Counted from the first letter of the stretch, positions 53,493-63,454 are shown. The stretch: 64,000 bases of DNA from Lacipirellula limnantheis (GCF_007746075.1 NZ_CP036339.1:5361786-5425785); one strand, 5' to 3'. A program made the numbers and translations. The notes: generated by a model not told the origin, from the sequence alone.

Positions 53493-54224
53493 GCATCGAC
53501 CATAAGTAGCAGCAGAAGCAGCAGAAGCAGAAGATGGGTCCTCCTAGCGTTATGTCGCGCACCGTTTCCCACCGGCCTCTCGCGCAGAAAACACACTGTC
53601 CATGTCCTGAAACATTGGCAACGCTGCATTGCGCCGGATCGTCCCAGCGTCATTCGCCTCGTAGCGGGGTTTACCATCGGACTCGTGCTCGTTGCAATCA
53701 ATACATTGGCGATGTGGTCTACGGGCCAGGTCACTTAGGTTCGTGCGTCAGCGCCGAGCCATTCCGACGCCGCGATGCCCCTTGTGGCATTCGTATTACT
53801 GGCAAGCCGAGAAGAACTGGCATTCCACGGCTATCCGCTCCGTCGACTGGAAGGATCCTTCGGGCTAGGAGTCGCCCAAGCAGTCGTGGCGCTGGTCTTC
53901 GCGATCGAGCACGTCGCTGGAGGCGCAGACCGGGCGAACGCCTTTCTCGGGAGCGGCATTGGAGCACTCCTCTTCGGCATGGCCGCGATCGCATCGCGCA
54001 GACTTGAAATGCCGATCGGCCTCCACGCGGCCTGGAATATCGGCGACTGGATTCGCGGCGGCAAGGATTCCAGCGGACTTTGGCAGCCGATCGTCGATCA
54101 AGAATACGCGACCAGCGTTGGGATGGCTGGCATGGGTAGCTACATCGCGGTATTCCTAATGACGACTTTCGGCCTCTGGATGTGGCATCGTACGCTCGGC
54201 AGATCTGGCGTCGCTATCGGTTAG
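53493..54224 (+). pseudogene. CPBP-family membrane protease with in-frame TAG
   Basis: A continuous frame carries VIRLVAGFTIGLVLVAINTLAMW, then QVT-TAG (53736-53738), then VRASAPSHSDAAMPLVAFVLLASREELAFHGYPLRRL. The TAG falls where a Trp (TGG) would fit. Downstream the CPBP motifs are intact: EELAFHGY (EExxxR type, with R in PLRRL), VFAIEH and HAAWN. A restart at the ATG at 53775 could give a 149-residue C-terminal fragment. No good start codon is seen for the upstream part. CPBP proteins are intramembrane CAAX-type proteases or bacteriocin self-immunity proteins. Confidence 0.75.
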
Positions 54225-54460
54225 AGCCCCTCGCGACGCCCTCGCCGTCAGCTCGTCCGCGAGGGTGGCAGCGTCTGGATGCGTGCGAACGTCGGCCAGG
54301 TTCGCCGTAGACGCACCCTCGATGGCACGGCGGGGGCCCGTCTGGCGTGTGCGACGCGTCGACCATCCCGCTGTTCGCCAACGGCGCCTCAACCGCCTCG
54401 GGCGGGTTCCGTAGGCCGGCTTAAGGCCGATTGCTGGCCCCAGGGACCAAGCACCTGCCT

Positions 54461-54535
54461 AATAAAAGAAGCTGGCCGGCGTCGCCCCCCCAGGGTGACG
54501 GTGCGCTACGGCAACCGTCGGCGACGCCGGCCAGC
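54461..54535 (-). terminator. Branched terminator after the 54613-56781 PEP-CTERM gene
   Basis: A 15-bp perfect stem (GCTGGCCGGCGTCGC at 54471-54485 with its complement at 54521-54535) encloses a smaller stem GACGGT/ACCGTC. On the minus strand TTCTTTTATT follows. Another inverted repeat, GGGCTACCTT against AAGGTAACCC, lies at 54549-54576 between the stop and this stem. The interval 54225-54460 holds no gene. Confidence 0.75.
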
Positions 54536-54612
54536 AGTTCGATCGACGCCGGGCTACCTTCGGCAAGAAGGTAACCCGACGCCAGACTCATGACATTCAG
54601 ACTTCAACCGCC

Positions 54613-56781
54613 TTAGCGGCGTGACCGCCACAGGCCGAGACCGCACAGGGCGACCATGGCCGAGGCGAGAGCCGTCGGCTCAGGAACGGCGCCGACTGCG
54701 GCCCCGACGTTGACCGTCGCCGATGCGCCAAAGTTGGCCTTCCAGGTGGCCAGATCGGCCGGGCTCAGCGGGCTGGGCGATCCGCCCCGCTGCCAGACCA
54801 GGAAGTCGGCGCCATCGACGTCGCCGTCGTTGTCGAAGTCACCTGCCGTGCCAGTGCTGAGCAGCGAGGTGAGCTTGTAGTTTTCGCCGCCCAAGGTCCC
54901 AGGACCCGCCCCATCGGCGTCGAAGACGCCGCTGACCGAGAAGTAGGTGCCGAAGGTGTCGCCCGTCAGGCCGCTCTTGCCGTTGGCCTGCAGGATGCCG
55001 CGAGTCCAAAGTTCCTCGTAGGAGGCATGCACTGCGGTGATCGAGAAATCGGGTTCCATGGTCCCGATCCAGATACCAGAGTGATCGACGGTGATGGAAC
55101 CAGAACCGGTGAAGTTAATCGTATGCTTCTCTCCAAGTGCCGTGCCTTCACCATCGCGACCATACCAGAAAAGCATATCGGGCTCGACGCCAGCGCCGAA
55201 CGCCCCTTCAAGCAAGTCGATATTGCCGCTGTCGCCCCCTGTCAGGTCAATCGTACCATTATTGACGGTAATTGTGTTCTCGATTCCGTAGTCGTCATCA
55301 CCGCCCGCGGAGCCAACCCAGAGCTGCCCGTCGTTCTCGATCTTTCCGCCGTTGACGACCTTGATATTAATTTCTTGGCCTGGCTCGCCAGCGAAGCCGC
55401 CGAGGATAAACGCACCGCCGTTGCCGACGCCAGCCCCGGTTTTCACCCGACGAAACGTGCCGCCATCGACGGTCAGGTCTTCAACCCAACGCGTCCAAGT
55501 TCCATCCTCAGCGAGCAACGTGTCGAGCGTCAACGAGGCGCCGTTCTTCACCGTCATGCTGGAGAAGCCGTTATTGTTCTGCAACCGGAAGTCCGAATCA
55601 CGGTTATAGGTGACATCGACGCCGGCGCCCGAAATGACGATATTGTGGCCGCCTTCGCTGCCGTTCTGTCGGCCGAAGGCCGTTTGCGAGTTTTGGTTGC
55701 TCGCCCCGCCGGTGGTATCCCACTCGGCGTCGTCCCAGTTGCCGTCGCCGCCGCTCCACGTGACGGTGGCGCCTTCCTTGCGAGTGACCTTGTAATCGGC
55801 CGATCCGGGCGTTCCCGTCACGGTGAAGTAATTCGCAAAGGGACGCGGGCTGGTATCGCCAAAGAAAATCTCGCCGCTCATGCCTTTTCCTTTGAGGATC
55901 CCATCGTTCCAGAGATCCTCGTAGGTGCTGCGAGTGGCAGGAGTCGCGTTGTCGTCAATGTCGGGTTGATTCCAGGTCCCGTCGGCATTTTGCCGGTAGA
56001 CGACGATGCCGCCTTGGTCGACCGTGAGCGAACCAGGGCCTTGGAAGTTGATTTCGTAGTCCTCGTTTTTCGGGTCGCCGCTGCCGTCCTGGCCGGCGCC
56101 ACTTCCGAATTGGCGACCGTACCAGATGGCTAGGTCGGCCCGCACATCGTGCGAATTGTTCGCGGCTTCATGCGAGGTACCGCCGGTGAGATCCCACGAT
56201 CCGCCGTTGATGAGCGCGCTCACCTTGAGACCGACGGCGTGTTCTTCGTCGGCGCCGAACCAGACCTGGCCATCGTTCTTCAGGAGGCCGCCGTTCGTGG
56301 TGTTGATCGTAATCTGCTGATCTTGCAAGCTCCGCCACGAGCCCACCATGAGAATGCCGCCCGCTTCGGCGGTGCCGCCAGCCGTCCAATTCCGTTCAAA
56401 CGTGCCGTTGTCGAGGTTCAGATCGGCGTCCCAAGTGGTCCAGTTGCCATCGGGATCGCCGGTAATGGGCGTGTTGTGCGTCAGCTTGGCGCCGCCGGTA
56501 ATCGTGAAGACGCTCGGACCGGCCGAGCTGCGCGGTCGCAGCGACTTCGAGGACGAGTCGAACAACACTTGCGAGCCGCCGCCGATGGTGACATTCAGGT
56601 TGCCGTCGCCGCCGTTCTGGTTTCCCATCACCGCGGCCGGGGCTTGGCCGCCGTTCCACTTCAGATCGGACCATTCGCCATTCCCGCCGTCCCACGTGAC
56701 GACCGTCTGGGCGAGGGCCGCGTTGCCCAGGGCGCCGGCAACGGCAAGACATGCTGGAGCAAACCATACTCGTCGAATCAT
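54613..56781 (-). CDS. PEP-CTERM protein with tandem duplicated beta domain
   Basis: This 722-residue protein has a signal peptide (1-24). Two copies of a roughly 310-residue unit follow (about 27-335 and 340-650), each starting VTWDGGNGEWSDLKW or VTWSGGDGNWDDAEW. Both share a QNGGDGNLNVTI/QNGSEGGHNIVI strand, an NDGQVWFGA/NDGQLWVGS strand and a YEDLWNDGILKGKG/YEELWTRGILQANG segment, which suggests a beta-helix or autotransporter-like repeat. A half-dockerin (DFDNDGDVDGADFLVWQ) and VPEPTALASAMVALCGLGLWRSRR end it. It is surface-sorted; function unknown. Confidence 0.87.
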   Translation of the reverse strand: MIRRVWFAPACLAVAGALGNAALAQTVVTWDGGNGEWSDLKWNGGQAPAAVMGNQNGGDGNLNVTIGGGSQVLFDSSSKSLRPRSSAGPSVFTITGGAKLTHNTPITGDPDGNWTTWDADLNLDNGTFERNWTAGGTAEAGGILMVGSWRSLQDQQITINTTNGGLLKNDGQVWFGADEEHAVGLKVSALINGGSWDLTGGTSHEAANNSHDVRADLAIWYGRQFGSGAGQDGSGDPKNEDYEINFQGPGSLTVDQGGIVVYRQNADGTWNQPDIDDNATPATRSTYEDLWNDGILKGKGMSGEIFFGDTSPRPFANYFTVTGTPGSADYKVTRKEGATVTWSGGDGNWDDAEWDTTGGASNQNSQTAFGRQNGSEGGHNIVISGAGVDVTYNRDSDFRLQNNNGFSSMTVKNGASLTLDTLLAEDGTWTRWVEDLTVDGGTFRRVKTGAGVGNGGAFILGGFAGEPGQEINIKVVNGGKIENDGQLWVGSAGGDDDYGIENTITVNNGTIDLTGGDSGNIDLLEGAFGAGVEPDMLFWYGRDGEGTALGEKHTINFTGSGSITVDHSGIWIGTMEPDFSITAVHASYEELWTRGILQANGKSGLTGDTFGTYFSVSGVFDADGAGPGTLGGENYKLTSLLSTGTAGDFDNDGDVDGADFLVWQRGGSPSPLSPADLATWKANFGASATVNVGAAVGAVPEPTALASAMVALCGLGLWRSRR

Positions 56782-57383
56782 GGCAGTACCTTCTATTACA
56801 TGCAGAGAGGGGGGCTCTAGAATCTGTGCGCAATCGCAGTCGGCGCCTGTCGCGCCAGCGAAGCAAGGCCTTTCCGGCCAACATTCCGGGTCACGGAACG
56901 GCCTCGCGAAAAGTTGAAAAATTAGAAAAGGTCATCGGCCCACAACCGATTATGCGTGCTGTCCCGGTCGTGCGGCCGTCTACAGTACACGGTGTAGAGT
57001 AAGCGAAACCTCCGGCGAAGTCACGCATTTTCTCAACTGTCGCCCTTAATTTTTTTCAAAAATTGATCGACCGAGGCCTATCGCGGTCGCGCGGTTGACA
57101 AGTTGCGAAGTCGCCCGAGCGCCGGTTGACCATTCGCGCAAGACTACCCGCATCTTGCGACTGACGCGAGGTCACCCCGCCAGAGATTGTGCCTCGCCCG
57201 ACGCCTCCGCCGAAACTTGGCGGCGGCGTCTGGAAATTCACGCCCTGCTCGCCGCCACGGTCGCCAATCGCGACAGCAGGGCCCGGGCGAATTCAACTCG
57301 CGCTGCTTTTGTGGGCGACGATGATATGATGCAGCTAGATGTCTACACGATGCGTTCGCGTCGTTCAGAAACTGGAGAGAGTC
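56782..57383. promoter_or_regulatory. Divergent promoter region with candidate operator
   Basis: There are 602 bases between the divergent PEP-CTERM and DUF1559 starts. TCTACA-N8-TGTAGA (56979-56998) is an exact dyad. An AT-rich AATTTTTTTCAAAAATT near 57050-57066 may serve a promoter. A GACGCC(T)CCGCC/GGCGG(C)GGCGTC hairpin lies near 57200-57230. No gene is supported. Confidence 0.5.
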
Positions 57384-58460
57384 ATGCGAATTGCACGCCG
57401 TCGGCGCTTGCTTTCCAAGTGGAGCGCTGGATTCACCCTCGTCGAACTCCTGGTGGTCATCGCCATCATTGGCGTTCTCGTGGCCCTGCTTCTGCCAGCA
57501 GTGCAAGCAGCGCGAGAATCGGCGCGGCGAACGACCTGCATCAATCAGCTGAAACAGTTCGCCACGGCCGCTGTGAATCACGAGAACTCGGTCAAGCACT
57601 TCCCGACCGGCGGCTGGGGCTGGAGTTGGGTCGGCGACGCCGATCGGGGCTTTGGCCAAGATCAACCGGGCGGTTGGATCTACAACATCCTGCCTTACAT
57701 GGAACAAGCGGCAAAGCACGACATGCCGAAGGATGGGAAGCCGAACGAGCATACGGATCCGCAGCTCGAAGGCGCCCGCAAGATGCTGATCGACCCCATC
57801 TCGATTCTCTACTGTCCCACGCGCCGGAACGGCAAGTTCTACAACGAAGGCAAACGCAACAAATTTGCCAACAATTCCGCCACGAACCCAGCGGACCAGC
57901 GTGACTTCGTGGGGCGAAGCGATTATGCCGCGAACGCGGGAGACCACTCGATCGGTTCCGGCAAGGGCGGCCCCGGCGGGATGGGAACGCCGGCCATCAT
58001 GGCGATGTATGACGAGTGGGTCACCGTGAACAAGACCGGACTGCTTCACCCTCGCGAAAACCCTACGGGGAATCTCGAGTTGACGGGCGTGAGTTTCCAA
58101 CGCAGCGAGATCGGTTTTCGCCATATTGAGGATGGGTCGAGCAACACGTATCTGTGCGGCGAAAAGTACTTGGATCCCGCGGGTTACGACAACGGCAAAG
58201 ACACCGGCGACAACGAAACGTGGTGCACTGGGCACAATAACGACAACTTTCGTACGACCTACTTGCCTCCTTCAAGGGATGGGATCAATCCCAGCAGTCC
58301 AACGAATCCGGAGAACGGCGAGATATTCGGCAGCGCTCACCCCACCACCTGGCAAGCCGCCTACTGCGACGGCCACGTCGTTACGGTGAGCTTCGACGTT
58401 GACCCGATCGTTCACAAGAACCGCGGCAACCGCAAAGACGGCAATACCGACGTGCAATAG
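57384..58460 (+). CDS. DUF1559 domain-containing protein
   Basis: The ATG at 57384 with GGAGAGA upstream gives 358 residues. A basic leader, GFTLVELLVVIAIIGVLVAL (16-35) and AVQAARESARRTTC open the protein. The centre (GGWGWSWVGDADRGFGQDQPGGWIYNILPYMEQAA) is close to the copy at 1-1071 (GGWGDFWMADPNRGYGEKQPGSWQYNMLEYMELGA), so these two form a subgroup distinct from 28200-29261. The C-terminal motif is FGSAHPTTWQAAYCDGHVVTV. Pseudopilin-like; function unknown. Confidence 0.94.
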   Translation: MRIARRRRLLSKWSAGFTLVELLVVIAIIGVLVALLLPAVQAARESARRTTCINQLKQFATAAVNHENSVKHFPTGGWGWSWVGDADRGFGQDQPGGWIYNILPYMEQAAKHDMPKDGKPNEHTDPQLEGARKMLIDPISILYCPTRRNGKFYNEGKRNKFANNSATNPADQRDFVGRSDYAANAGDHSIGSGKGGPGGMGTPAIMAMYDEWVTVNKTGLLHPRENPTGNLELTGVSFQRSEIGFRHIEDGSSNTYLCGEKYLDPAGYDNGKDTGDNETWCTGHNNDNFRTTYLPPSRDGINPSSPTNPENGEIFGSAHPTTWQAAYCDGHVVTVSFDVDPIVHKNRGNRKDGNTDVQ

Positions 58461-58547
58461 GATCTCGGCGAGTTGGCGGTCGGCGCCGCGTTGCATGCGC
58501 CGCACCGACCGACGCTCATCTGCACCCGCGAGAAGTTCAGCCACGCC

Positions 58548-60017
58548 ATGGCCGAGGAAACGTTCGCTCGCCGAGGTTCGCAAATCGTCGACGCATCGCC
58601 GTCACTGCTCGTCACGCTCCTCCTCACCGCCGCCGCTGGCGGTATGGGCTGGGGCATTCGCGGCCAGTACGGCCATGAGACCGGAGCGATGATCGCTGGC
58701 CTGCTGGTGGCGCTCGTCGTCGGCCTCCTCTTCTGCCGCGGTCAGACGTCGCTCTTCACGGCACGGGTGGCGGCCCTCACGGCGATCGGCATCGGCTTCG
58801 GCGGCGCGATGACGTATGGGCAGACGGTCGGCCTCTCGCACGATCCGCAGTTCAACGGCAATTGGGAGGCGCTGCGCTGGGGGATGCTTGGGCTCGCGGT
58901 GATCGGCGGCGTTTGGGTCGGCTTCGCCGGCGTGCTGATGGGAATGGGCTTGGGCGGAAAACGCTACAGCTCCCTCGAAATCTCGCTGCTGTGGATGGCT
59001 CTCATCGGCCTCTATTTCTTAGGCGTCTTCCTGTTTAACGAGCCCTTCGAGCCTGCCGCTCGCCGCCTGCCGCGGATCTATTTCTCCGGCGACTGGTACT
59101 GGCAGCCTGACAACGACGCGCTCCGGCCGCGACCTGAATGTTGGGGCGGTCTCTTGTTCGCTCTGCTCGGCCTCTGGGCCTACGCGACGTTCTGGAAGCA
59201 CGACGCCATGGCGCGCAACGTCGGCCTCTTCGCCATGCTCTTCGGCGCCATCGGCTTTCCGACGGGTCAGAGCGTGCAGGCCTACCACAGTTGGAACCGC
59301 GCCGACTTCCAGGTCGGCTGGCTCGGCGCCATCGAGCCGTACATGAACTGGTGGAATACGATGGAGACAATCTTCGGCGCGATTCTGGGGGCAGGTCTCG
59401 GCTTGGGAGTCTGGCTGAATCGACGGACGATTGCCCAGCCTGCCGACGCCGCCATCGAAATTCCCGTGCGCGGCGAAGTCGTGCTCCTGGCAATGTATGC
59501 TGCCGCGATTGTGGCCTGGAACTTTTTGATCTTCCCGCCGCTCGACGGAGTGGCAAACCATTCGCTGACGATGGGGCTTCTGCCGCTCACGCTGATTTTC
59601 GGAGGGCGTTATTCAGCTTATGTCATCGCGCTGCCGATTGTGGCGCTGCCGATCTGCGGCAAGACGTTGCGCGAACTCTCCTACCAAAGCGGCGAGATGC
59701 CGTTGGCCATGGGCTGGACGTTGCTGGTTATCTTGCCGTTGCTGATCACCCTGGTGGCGGCGATCGTGCTGGCGCGGCGCGGTCTGCGGGGCGACGACGG
59801 TCATTCATTCGCTCGCTGGGCTTTAATGCTGACGAGCTGGTTGTACTTTCTGCTCAATTTCGCCTTCTTCCGCACGCCGGCATGGCCGTTTGGCGACGCG
59901 ACCGCTCGCACGCCCTCGGCCCTCGTGTTCTCGGCCTGCTTACTGCTGTTGACGGCGGCTTGCATTCGCCCGCCGAGTGCGCGCGCGGAATTCTCCTCAT
60001 CGCTGTCGGCTGCATAG
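58548..60017 (+). CDS. Large conserved multipass membrane protein
   Basis: Starting at the ATG at 58548 (MAEETFARRG) gives 489 residues with about 11-12 predicted helices. Conserved-looking segments are GGMGWGIRGQYGHETGAMIAG and RPECWGGLLFALLGLWAYATFWKHD, then NWWNTMETIFGAILGAGLGLG. It is typical of planctomycete membrane proteins of unknown function, sometimes beside DUF1559 genes; here it follows one by 87 bases. No transporter signature is recognised. Confidence 0.8.
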   Translation: MAEETFARRGSQIVDASPSLLVTLLLTAAAGGMGWGIRGQYGHETGAMIAGLLVALVVGLLFCRGQTSLFTARVAALTAIGIGFGGAMTYGQTVGLSHDPQFNGNWEALRWGMLGLAVIGGVWVGFAGVLMGMGLGGKRYSSLEISLLWMALIGLYFLGVFLFNEPFEPAARRLPRIYFSGDWYWQPDNDALRPRPECWGGLLFALLGLWAYATFWKHDAMARNVGLFAMLFGAIGFPTGQSVQAYHSWNRADFQVGWLGAIEPYMNWWNTMETIFGAILGAGLGLGVWLNRRTIAQPADAAIEIPVRGEVVLLAMYAAAIVAWNFLIFPPLDGVANHSLTMGLLPLTLIFGGRYSAYVIALPIVALPICGKTLRELSYQSGEMPLAMGWTLLVILPLLITLVAAIVLARRGLRGDDGHSFARWALMLTSWLYFLLNFAFFRTPAWPFGDATARTPSALVFSACLLLLTAACIRPPSARAEFSSSLSAA

Positions 60018-60393
60018 GAAGTGGGGCGCGGCGGCCCGCGGCTTCCGGGCTCGAGGTGAATTCTCCAGGGGAGGTGTCTTCGCCGATTGCCATCGCTTGG
60101 TACGGTGATTGCACTTGCGTGCTTCCGCGACGCCGAATTACCAGCAAGACAGTCCTAAATCCGCGAGGCTGTGCGCCTCGGCAACTGCAACCTGATTCGA
60201 TTGCCCACGACGTCACGGAGCCCAATCCGGGTTTACAATAACGACCCGTAATGATCAGTCGCACCGCGGGCCCGCATATATCACCGGCGGCTGCACATGG
60301 CCCCAGCAATGGTGCGCGGCGGCGAGCAAATATGCTCGGCGACCGCACCTAGTCGAACCCGCCATCGCCCTCCTACCAAAGCGCCCGTTCGCA
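60018..60393. other. Gene-free interval upstream of the sulfatase pair
   Basis: There are 376 bases with no supported gene. CGAGGC-N5-GCCTCG forms a short hairpin at about 60169-60185, and a TACAATAAC at 60234-60242 is a candidate -10 for the sulfatase operon. Confidence 0.45.
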
Positions 60394-61851
60394 ATGATGC
60401 TTCGCCGATTCCTCACGCTCACGCTCATTTCCCTGCCGGCAATTCATGCCCTCTCCCCCGCTCCGACGTTTGCTGCCGAGCCGCAGCGGCCAAACGTTCT
60501 GATGATCGCGGTGGACGACCTCAACCATTGGGTCGGCTACCTCGGCCGCAACCGTCAGGCGATGACGCCAAATATCGACCGGCTGGCGGCGCAGGGAACA
60601 TCGTTCACCCGCAGCTACTGTGCAGCGCCGGTCTGCAACCCGTCGCGGGCGGCGCTGATGTCGGGGCTGCGGCCGTACGTCACCGGCGTTTACGGGAATA
60701 ACGACGACTGGCGGCCGGTCGTCGGCAGAGAATTGCCGCTCACCTCTGCGTTTCGCAACGCCGGGTATTACGTCGCGGGCGCCGGCAAGATCTACCACGA
60801 AGCCTACAAGCGTCCCGGCGAGTGGGACGACTACCTGAAAGATTCAGGCACGGACCCTCAGCCGACCGGCGACAAAGGCGTCGGCGGCATCCGCTTCGGC
60901 GTCGTCGACGCGAACGACGAAGACCTGCGCGAGTGGAAGATCGTTCAGTACGGCATCGACGAGCTCCAGAAGAAGCACGACAAACCGTTCTTCCTGGCGA
61001 TCGGCCTCCACAAACCACACATGCCCTGGTTCGTGCCGCGGAAGTATTTCGACATGCATCCGCTCGATGAAATCCAAGTGCCGCCGACGATCGAGAATGA
61101 TCTTGCCGACATTCCTCCGGCCGGCGTGAAGATGGCCAAGCCCGAAGGCGATCACCGGCAGATGGTCGAATCAGGTCGCTGGAAAGAAGCGATCCAGGCC
61201 TATCTGGCGGCGGCGTCCTACGCGGACGCGATGATCGGCCGGCTGCTCGACGAGCTCGAGAAGAGCCCGTATTGCGACAACACGATCGTCGTCCTGTGGG
61301 GCGATCATGGTTGGCACCTGGGCGAGAAGGAACATTGGCGAAAGTTCGCCCTCTGGGAAGAAGCGACCCGGGCGCCGCTGATCTGGCGCGTCCCCGGGGT
61401 GACGAAGCCGGGCAGCGTCAGCGAGCGGACCGTTGACTTCATGTCGATCTACCCAACGCTCACCGACCTCGCCGGGATCGACAAGCCGTCGCACGTCGAA
61501 GCGAATTCGATCCGGCCGCTGCTCGTTGATGCGAAGGCAGAGTGGACGACGCCGGCAGTGACGACGCATGAAGAAGGAAATCACGCCGTCAGCACGGAAG
61601 GGTGGCGCTACATTCGCTACGCCAACGGGGACGAAGAACTTTACGACGAAACGGCCGATCCGTACGAATGGAAGAACCTCGCCAACGATGCGAAGTACGC
61701 TGAGCAGAAGGCGGCGATCGCCAAGCATCTTCCGACGACAAACAAACCCGATCTTTCCTCCGGCCCCGACGGCAACGGCAAAAAGCAGGTCGCCGGCGGC
61801 GGGAAGAATCGCAGTCGCAAGCAGCAACGCAAGGAACGAGCTCTCCAATGA
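60394..61851 (+). CDS. Sulfatase (iduronate-2-sulfatase-like)
   Basis: This 485-residue exported enzyme has a signal peptide (1-28). The metal ligands D41/D42 lie in MIAVDDLNHW, and the formylglycine precursor C81 in VCNPSRAALMSG. LWGDHGWHLGEKEHWRKFALWEEATRAPLIWRVPG is the IdsA-type C-terminal signature. The basic C-terminal tail (KKQVAGGGKNRSRKQQRKERALQ region) is shared in kind with its neighbour. It hydrolyses sulfate esters on glycans after maturation by a formylglycine-generating enzyme. It overlaps the next sulfatase by 4 bases (ATGA). Confidence 0.93.
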   Translation: MMLRRFLTLTLISLPAIHALSPAPTFAAEPQRPNVLMIAVDDLNHWVGYLGRNRQAMTPNIDRLAAQGTSFTRSYCAAPVCNPSRAALMSGLRPYVTGVYGNNDDWRPVVGRELPLTSAFRNAGYYVAGAGKIYHEAYKRPGEWDDYLKDSGTDPQPTGDKGVGGIRFGVVDANDEDLREWKIVQYGIDELQKKHDKPFFLAIGLHKPHMPWFVPRKYFDMHPLDEIQVPPTIENDLADIPPAGVKMAKPEGDHRQMVESGRWKEAIQAYLAAASYADAMIGRLLDELEKSPYCDNTIVVLWGDHGWHLGEKEHWRKFALWEEATRAPLIWRVPGVTKPGSVSERTVDFMSIYPTLTDLAGIDKPSHVEANSIRPLLVDAKAEWTTPAVTTHEEGNHAVSTEGWRYIRYANGDEELYDETADPYEWKNLANDAKYAEQKAAIAKHLPTTNKPDLSSGPDGNGKKQVAGGGKNRSRKQQRKERALQ

Positions 61852-63365
61852 ATCGACTCCGTAAGTTCTCCGTATTCGCATGCCTTCTGACGGTCGGGGC
61901 GTTGAACATCAGCGCCTCCAGAGCGAAGGCCGCAGACGCCAAACGTCCGAACATCATCTTCATCCTCGCGGATGACCTCGGTTACACCGACGTCTCGTGC
62001 TACGGCAGCAAGTACTATGAAACGCCGAACATCGACCGCATGGCGGCTGAAGGGGCTCGCTTTACGGACGGCTACACGTGCGGACCGAATTGCCAACCGA
62101 CGCGCGCCGCACTTCATAGCGGGCAGTACGGTCCGCGCACTGGCGTCTACACGGTCGGCAACATTGATCGGTTCAACTGGCGCCAGCGCTCGCTGCGGCC
62201 GGTCGACAACGTGACGGAGCTGCCGCTCGACAAGGTAACGCTTGCCAACTCGCTCAAGAAGGCGGGCTACGCGACCGGCATGTTCGGCAAATGGCATCTC
62301 GGCGAGGACAAGGATCACCATCCCAGTGCGCGCGGCTTCGACGAAGCAATCGCCTCGGCTGGCAAGCACTTCAACTTCAAGACGAATCCGCCGACCGAGC
62401 ATGACGAAGACGCCTACCTCGCCGACTTCCTCACCGATCGCGCCGTCGACTTTATCGACCGCCATCAGGACGAACCCTTCTTCCTGTATCTTCCTCACTA
62501 CGGCGTCCACGGACCGCACGAAGCGAAGGAAGAGTTGATCGCGAAGTTCAAGGACAAGCCGGCGGCCGGAGGACATCACGATCCGACGTACGCCGCGATG
62601 ATCGCCAGCGTCGACGAGAGCGTCGGCCGCGTGTTGGCCAAGCTTGAAGAACTCGGCATCGCGGAGAACACGCTGGTGATCTTCAGCAGCGACAACGGCG
62701 GCGTCGGCGGCTACGATCGCGTCGGGCTCGACAAGAAGATCGGCATTACCGACAACGCGCCGCTCAAGGGAGGCAAAGGCACGCTGTACGAGGGAGGCGT
62801 TCGCGTCCCCTATGTCTTCCGATGGAAGGGAACGGTGAAGCCGGGCCAAACCGAATCGACGCCGATCAACTCCGTTGACCTCTACCCAACGCTGGTGGAA
62901 CTTGCCGGCGGCGAACTGCCGGCCGACTATCCCCTCGACGGCGTCAGCTACGCGTCGCTCTTGAAGGAGCAGAAGCCGCTGGAGCGCGGGAAGCCCCTCT
63001 TCTGGCACTTCCCGGGGTATCTCGGCGCCACGGCCGACACCTGGCGCACGACTCCAGTGAGCGTCGTCCGCGACGGCGACTGGAAGCTCTTGGAGTATCT
63101 CGAAGATGGGCACTTAGAGCTGTACAACCTGCGTGACGACTTGAGCGAGACGAACAACCTCGCCTCCGCCAAACCGGAGCAGGCACGTGAGCTTCATGGC
63201 AAGCTGCACGCATGGCGGGAAGAAATTGACGCCCCGCTGCCGACGAGAAACACGCCGGTCGCCGACGCCGAGCAGCCGAAGGCAGGCAAGAAGGGGAAGA
63301 AGAATCGCCGCGGGCAAGGGAAGCGCGCGGCGAAGCAAGCGGCGACTGCCGCTGCGCCGGAATAG
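61848..63365 (+). CDS. Sulfatase (arylsulfatase A type)
   Basis: This 505-residue exported enzyme has a signal peptide (1-29). Metal ligands lie in ILADDLGYTDVSCYGS (D42/D43), and the formylglycine site is C82 in NCQPTRAALHSG. LVIFSSDNGGVGG and GGKGTLYEGGVRVPYVFRW are arylsulfatase A landmarks. A Lys/Arg/Ala-rich tail (about 475-505) follows. It is translationally coupled to the first sulfatase, so the pair probably acts on successive sulfates of the same polysaccharide (inference). Confidence 0.93.
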   Translation: MNRLRKFSVFACLLTVGALNISASRAKAADAKRPNIIFILADDLGYTDVSCYGSKYYETPNIDRMAAEGARFTDGYTCGPNCQPTRAALHSGQYGPRTGVYTVGNIDRFNWRQRSLRPVDNVTELPLDKVTLANSLKKAGYATGMFGKWHLGEDKDHHPSARGFDEAIASAGKHFNFKTNPPTEHDEDAYLADFLTDRAVDFIDRHQDEPFFLYLPHYGVHGPHEAKEELIAKFKDKPAAGGHHDPTYAAMIASVDESVGRVLAKLEELGIAENTLVIFSSDNGGVGGYDRVGLDKKIGITDNAPLKGGKGTLYEGGVRVPYVFRWKGTVKPGQTESTPINSVDLYPTLVELAGGELPADYPLDGVSYASLLKEQKPLERGKPLFWHFPGYLGATADTWRTTPVSVVRDGDWKLLEYLEDGHLELYNLRDDLSETNNLASAKPEQARELHGKLHAWREEIDAPLPTRNTPVADAEQPKAGKKGKKNRRGQGKRAAKQAATAAAPE

Positions 63366-63454
63366 CGACTCATCGTTTCGCGGCCCCGATCCAGTTAGAC
63401 CGACCAGCGCGAAGATCCAATCTTTGCTGCTTGTCGCGAACGGGGCGAATTGGG

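Noticed and set aside
53504..53535. AGCAGAAGCAGC-type simple repeat as a CRISPR-like or regulatory array.
   Set aside because: It is a short trinucleotide-like run without spacers; most likely low-complexity drift in decayed DNA.
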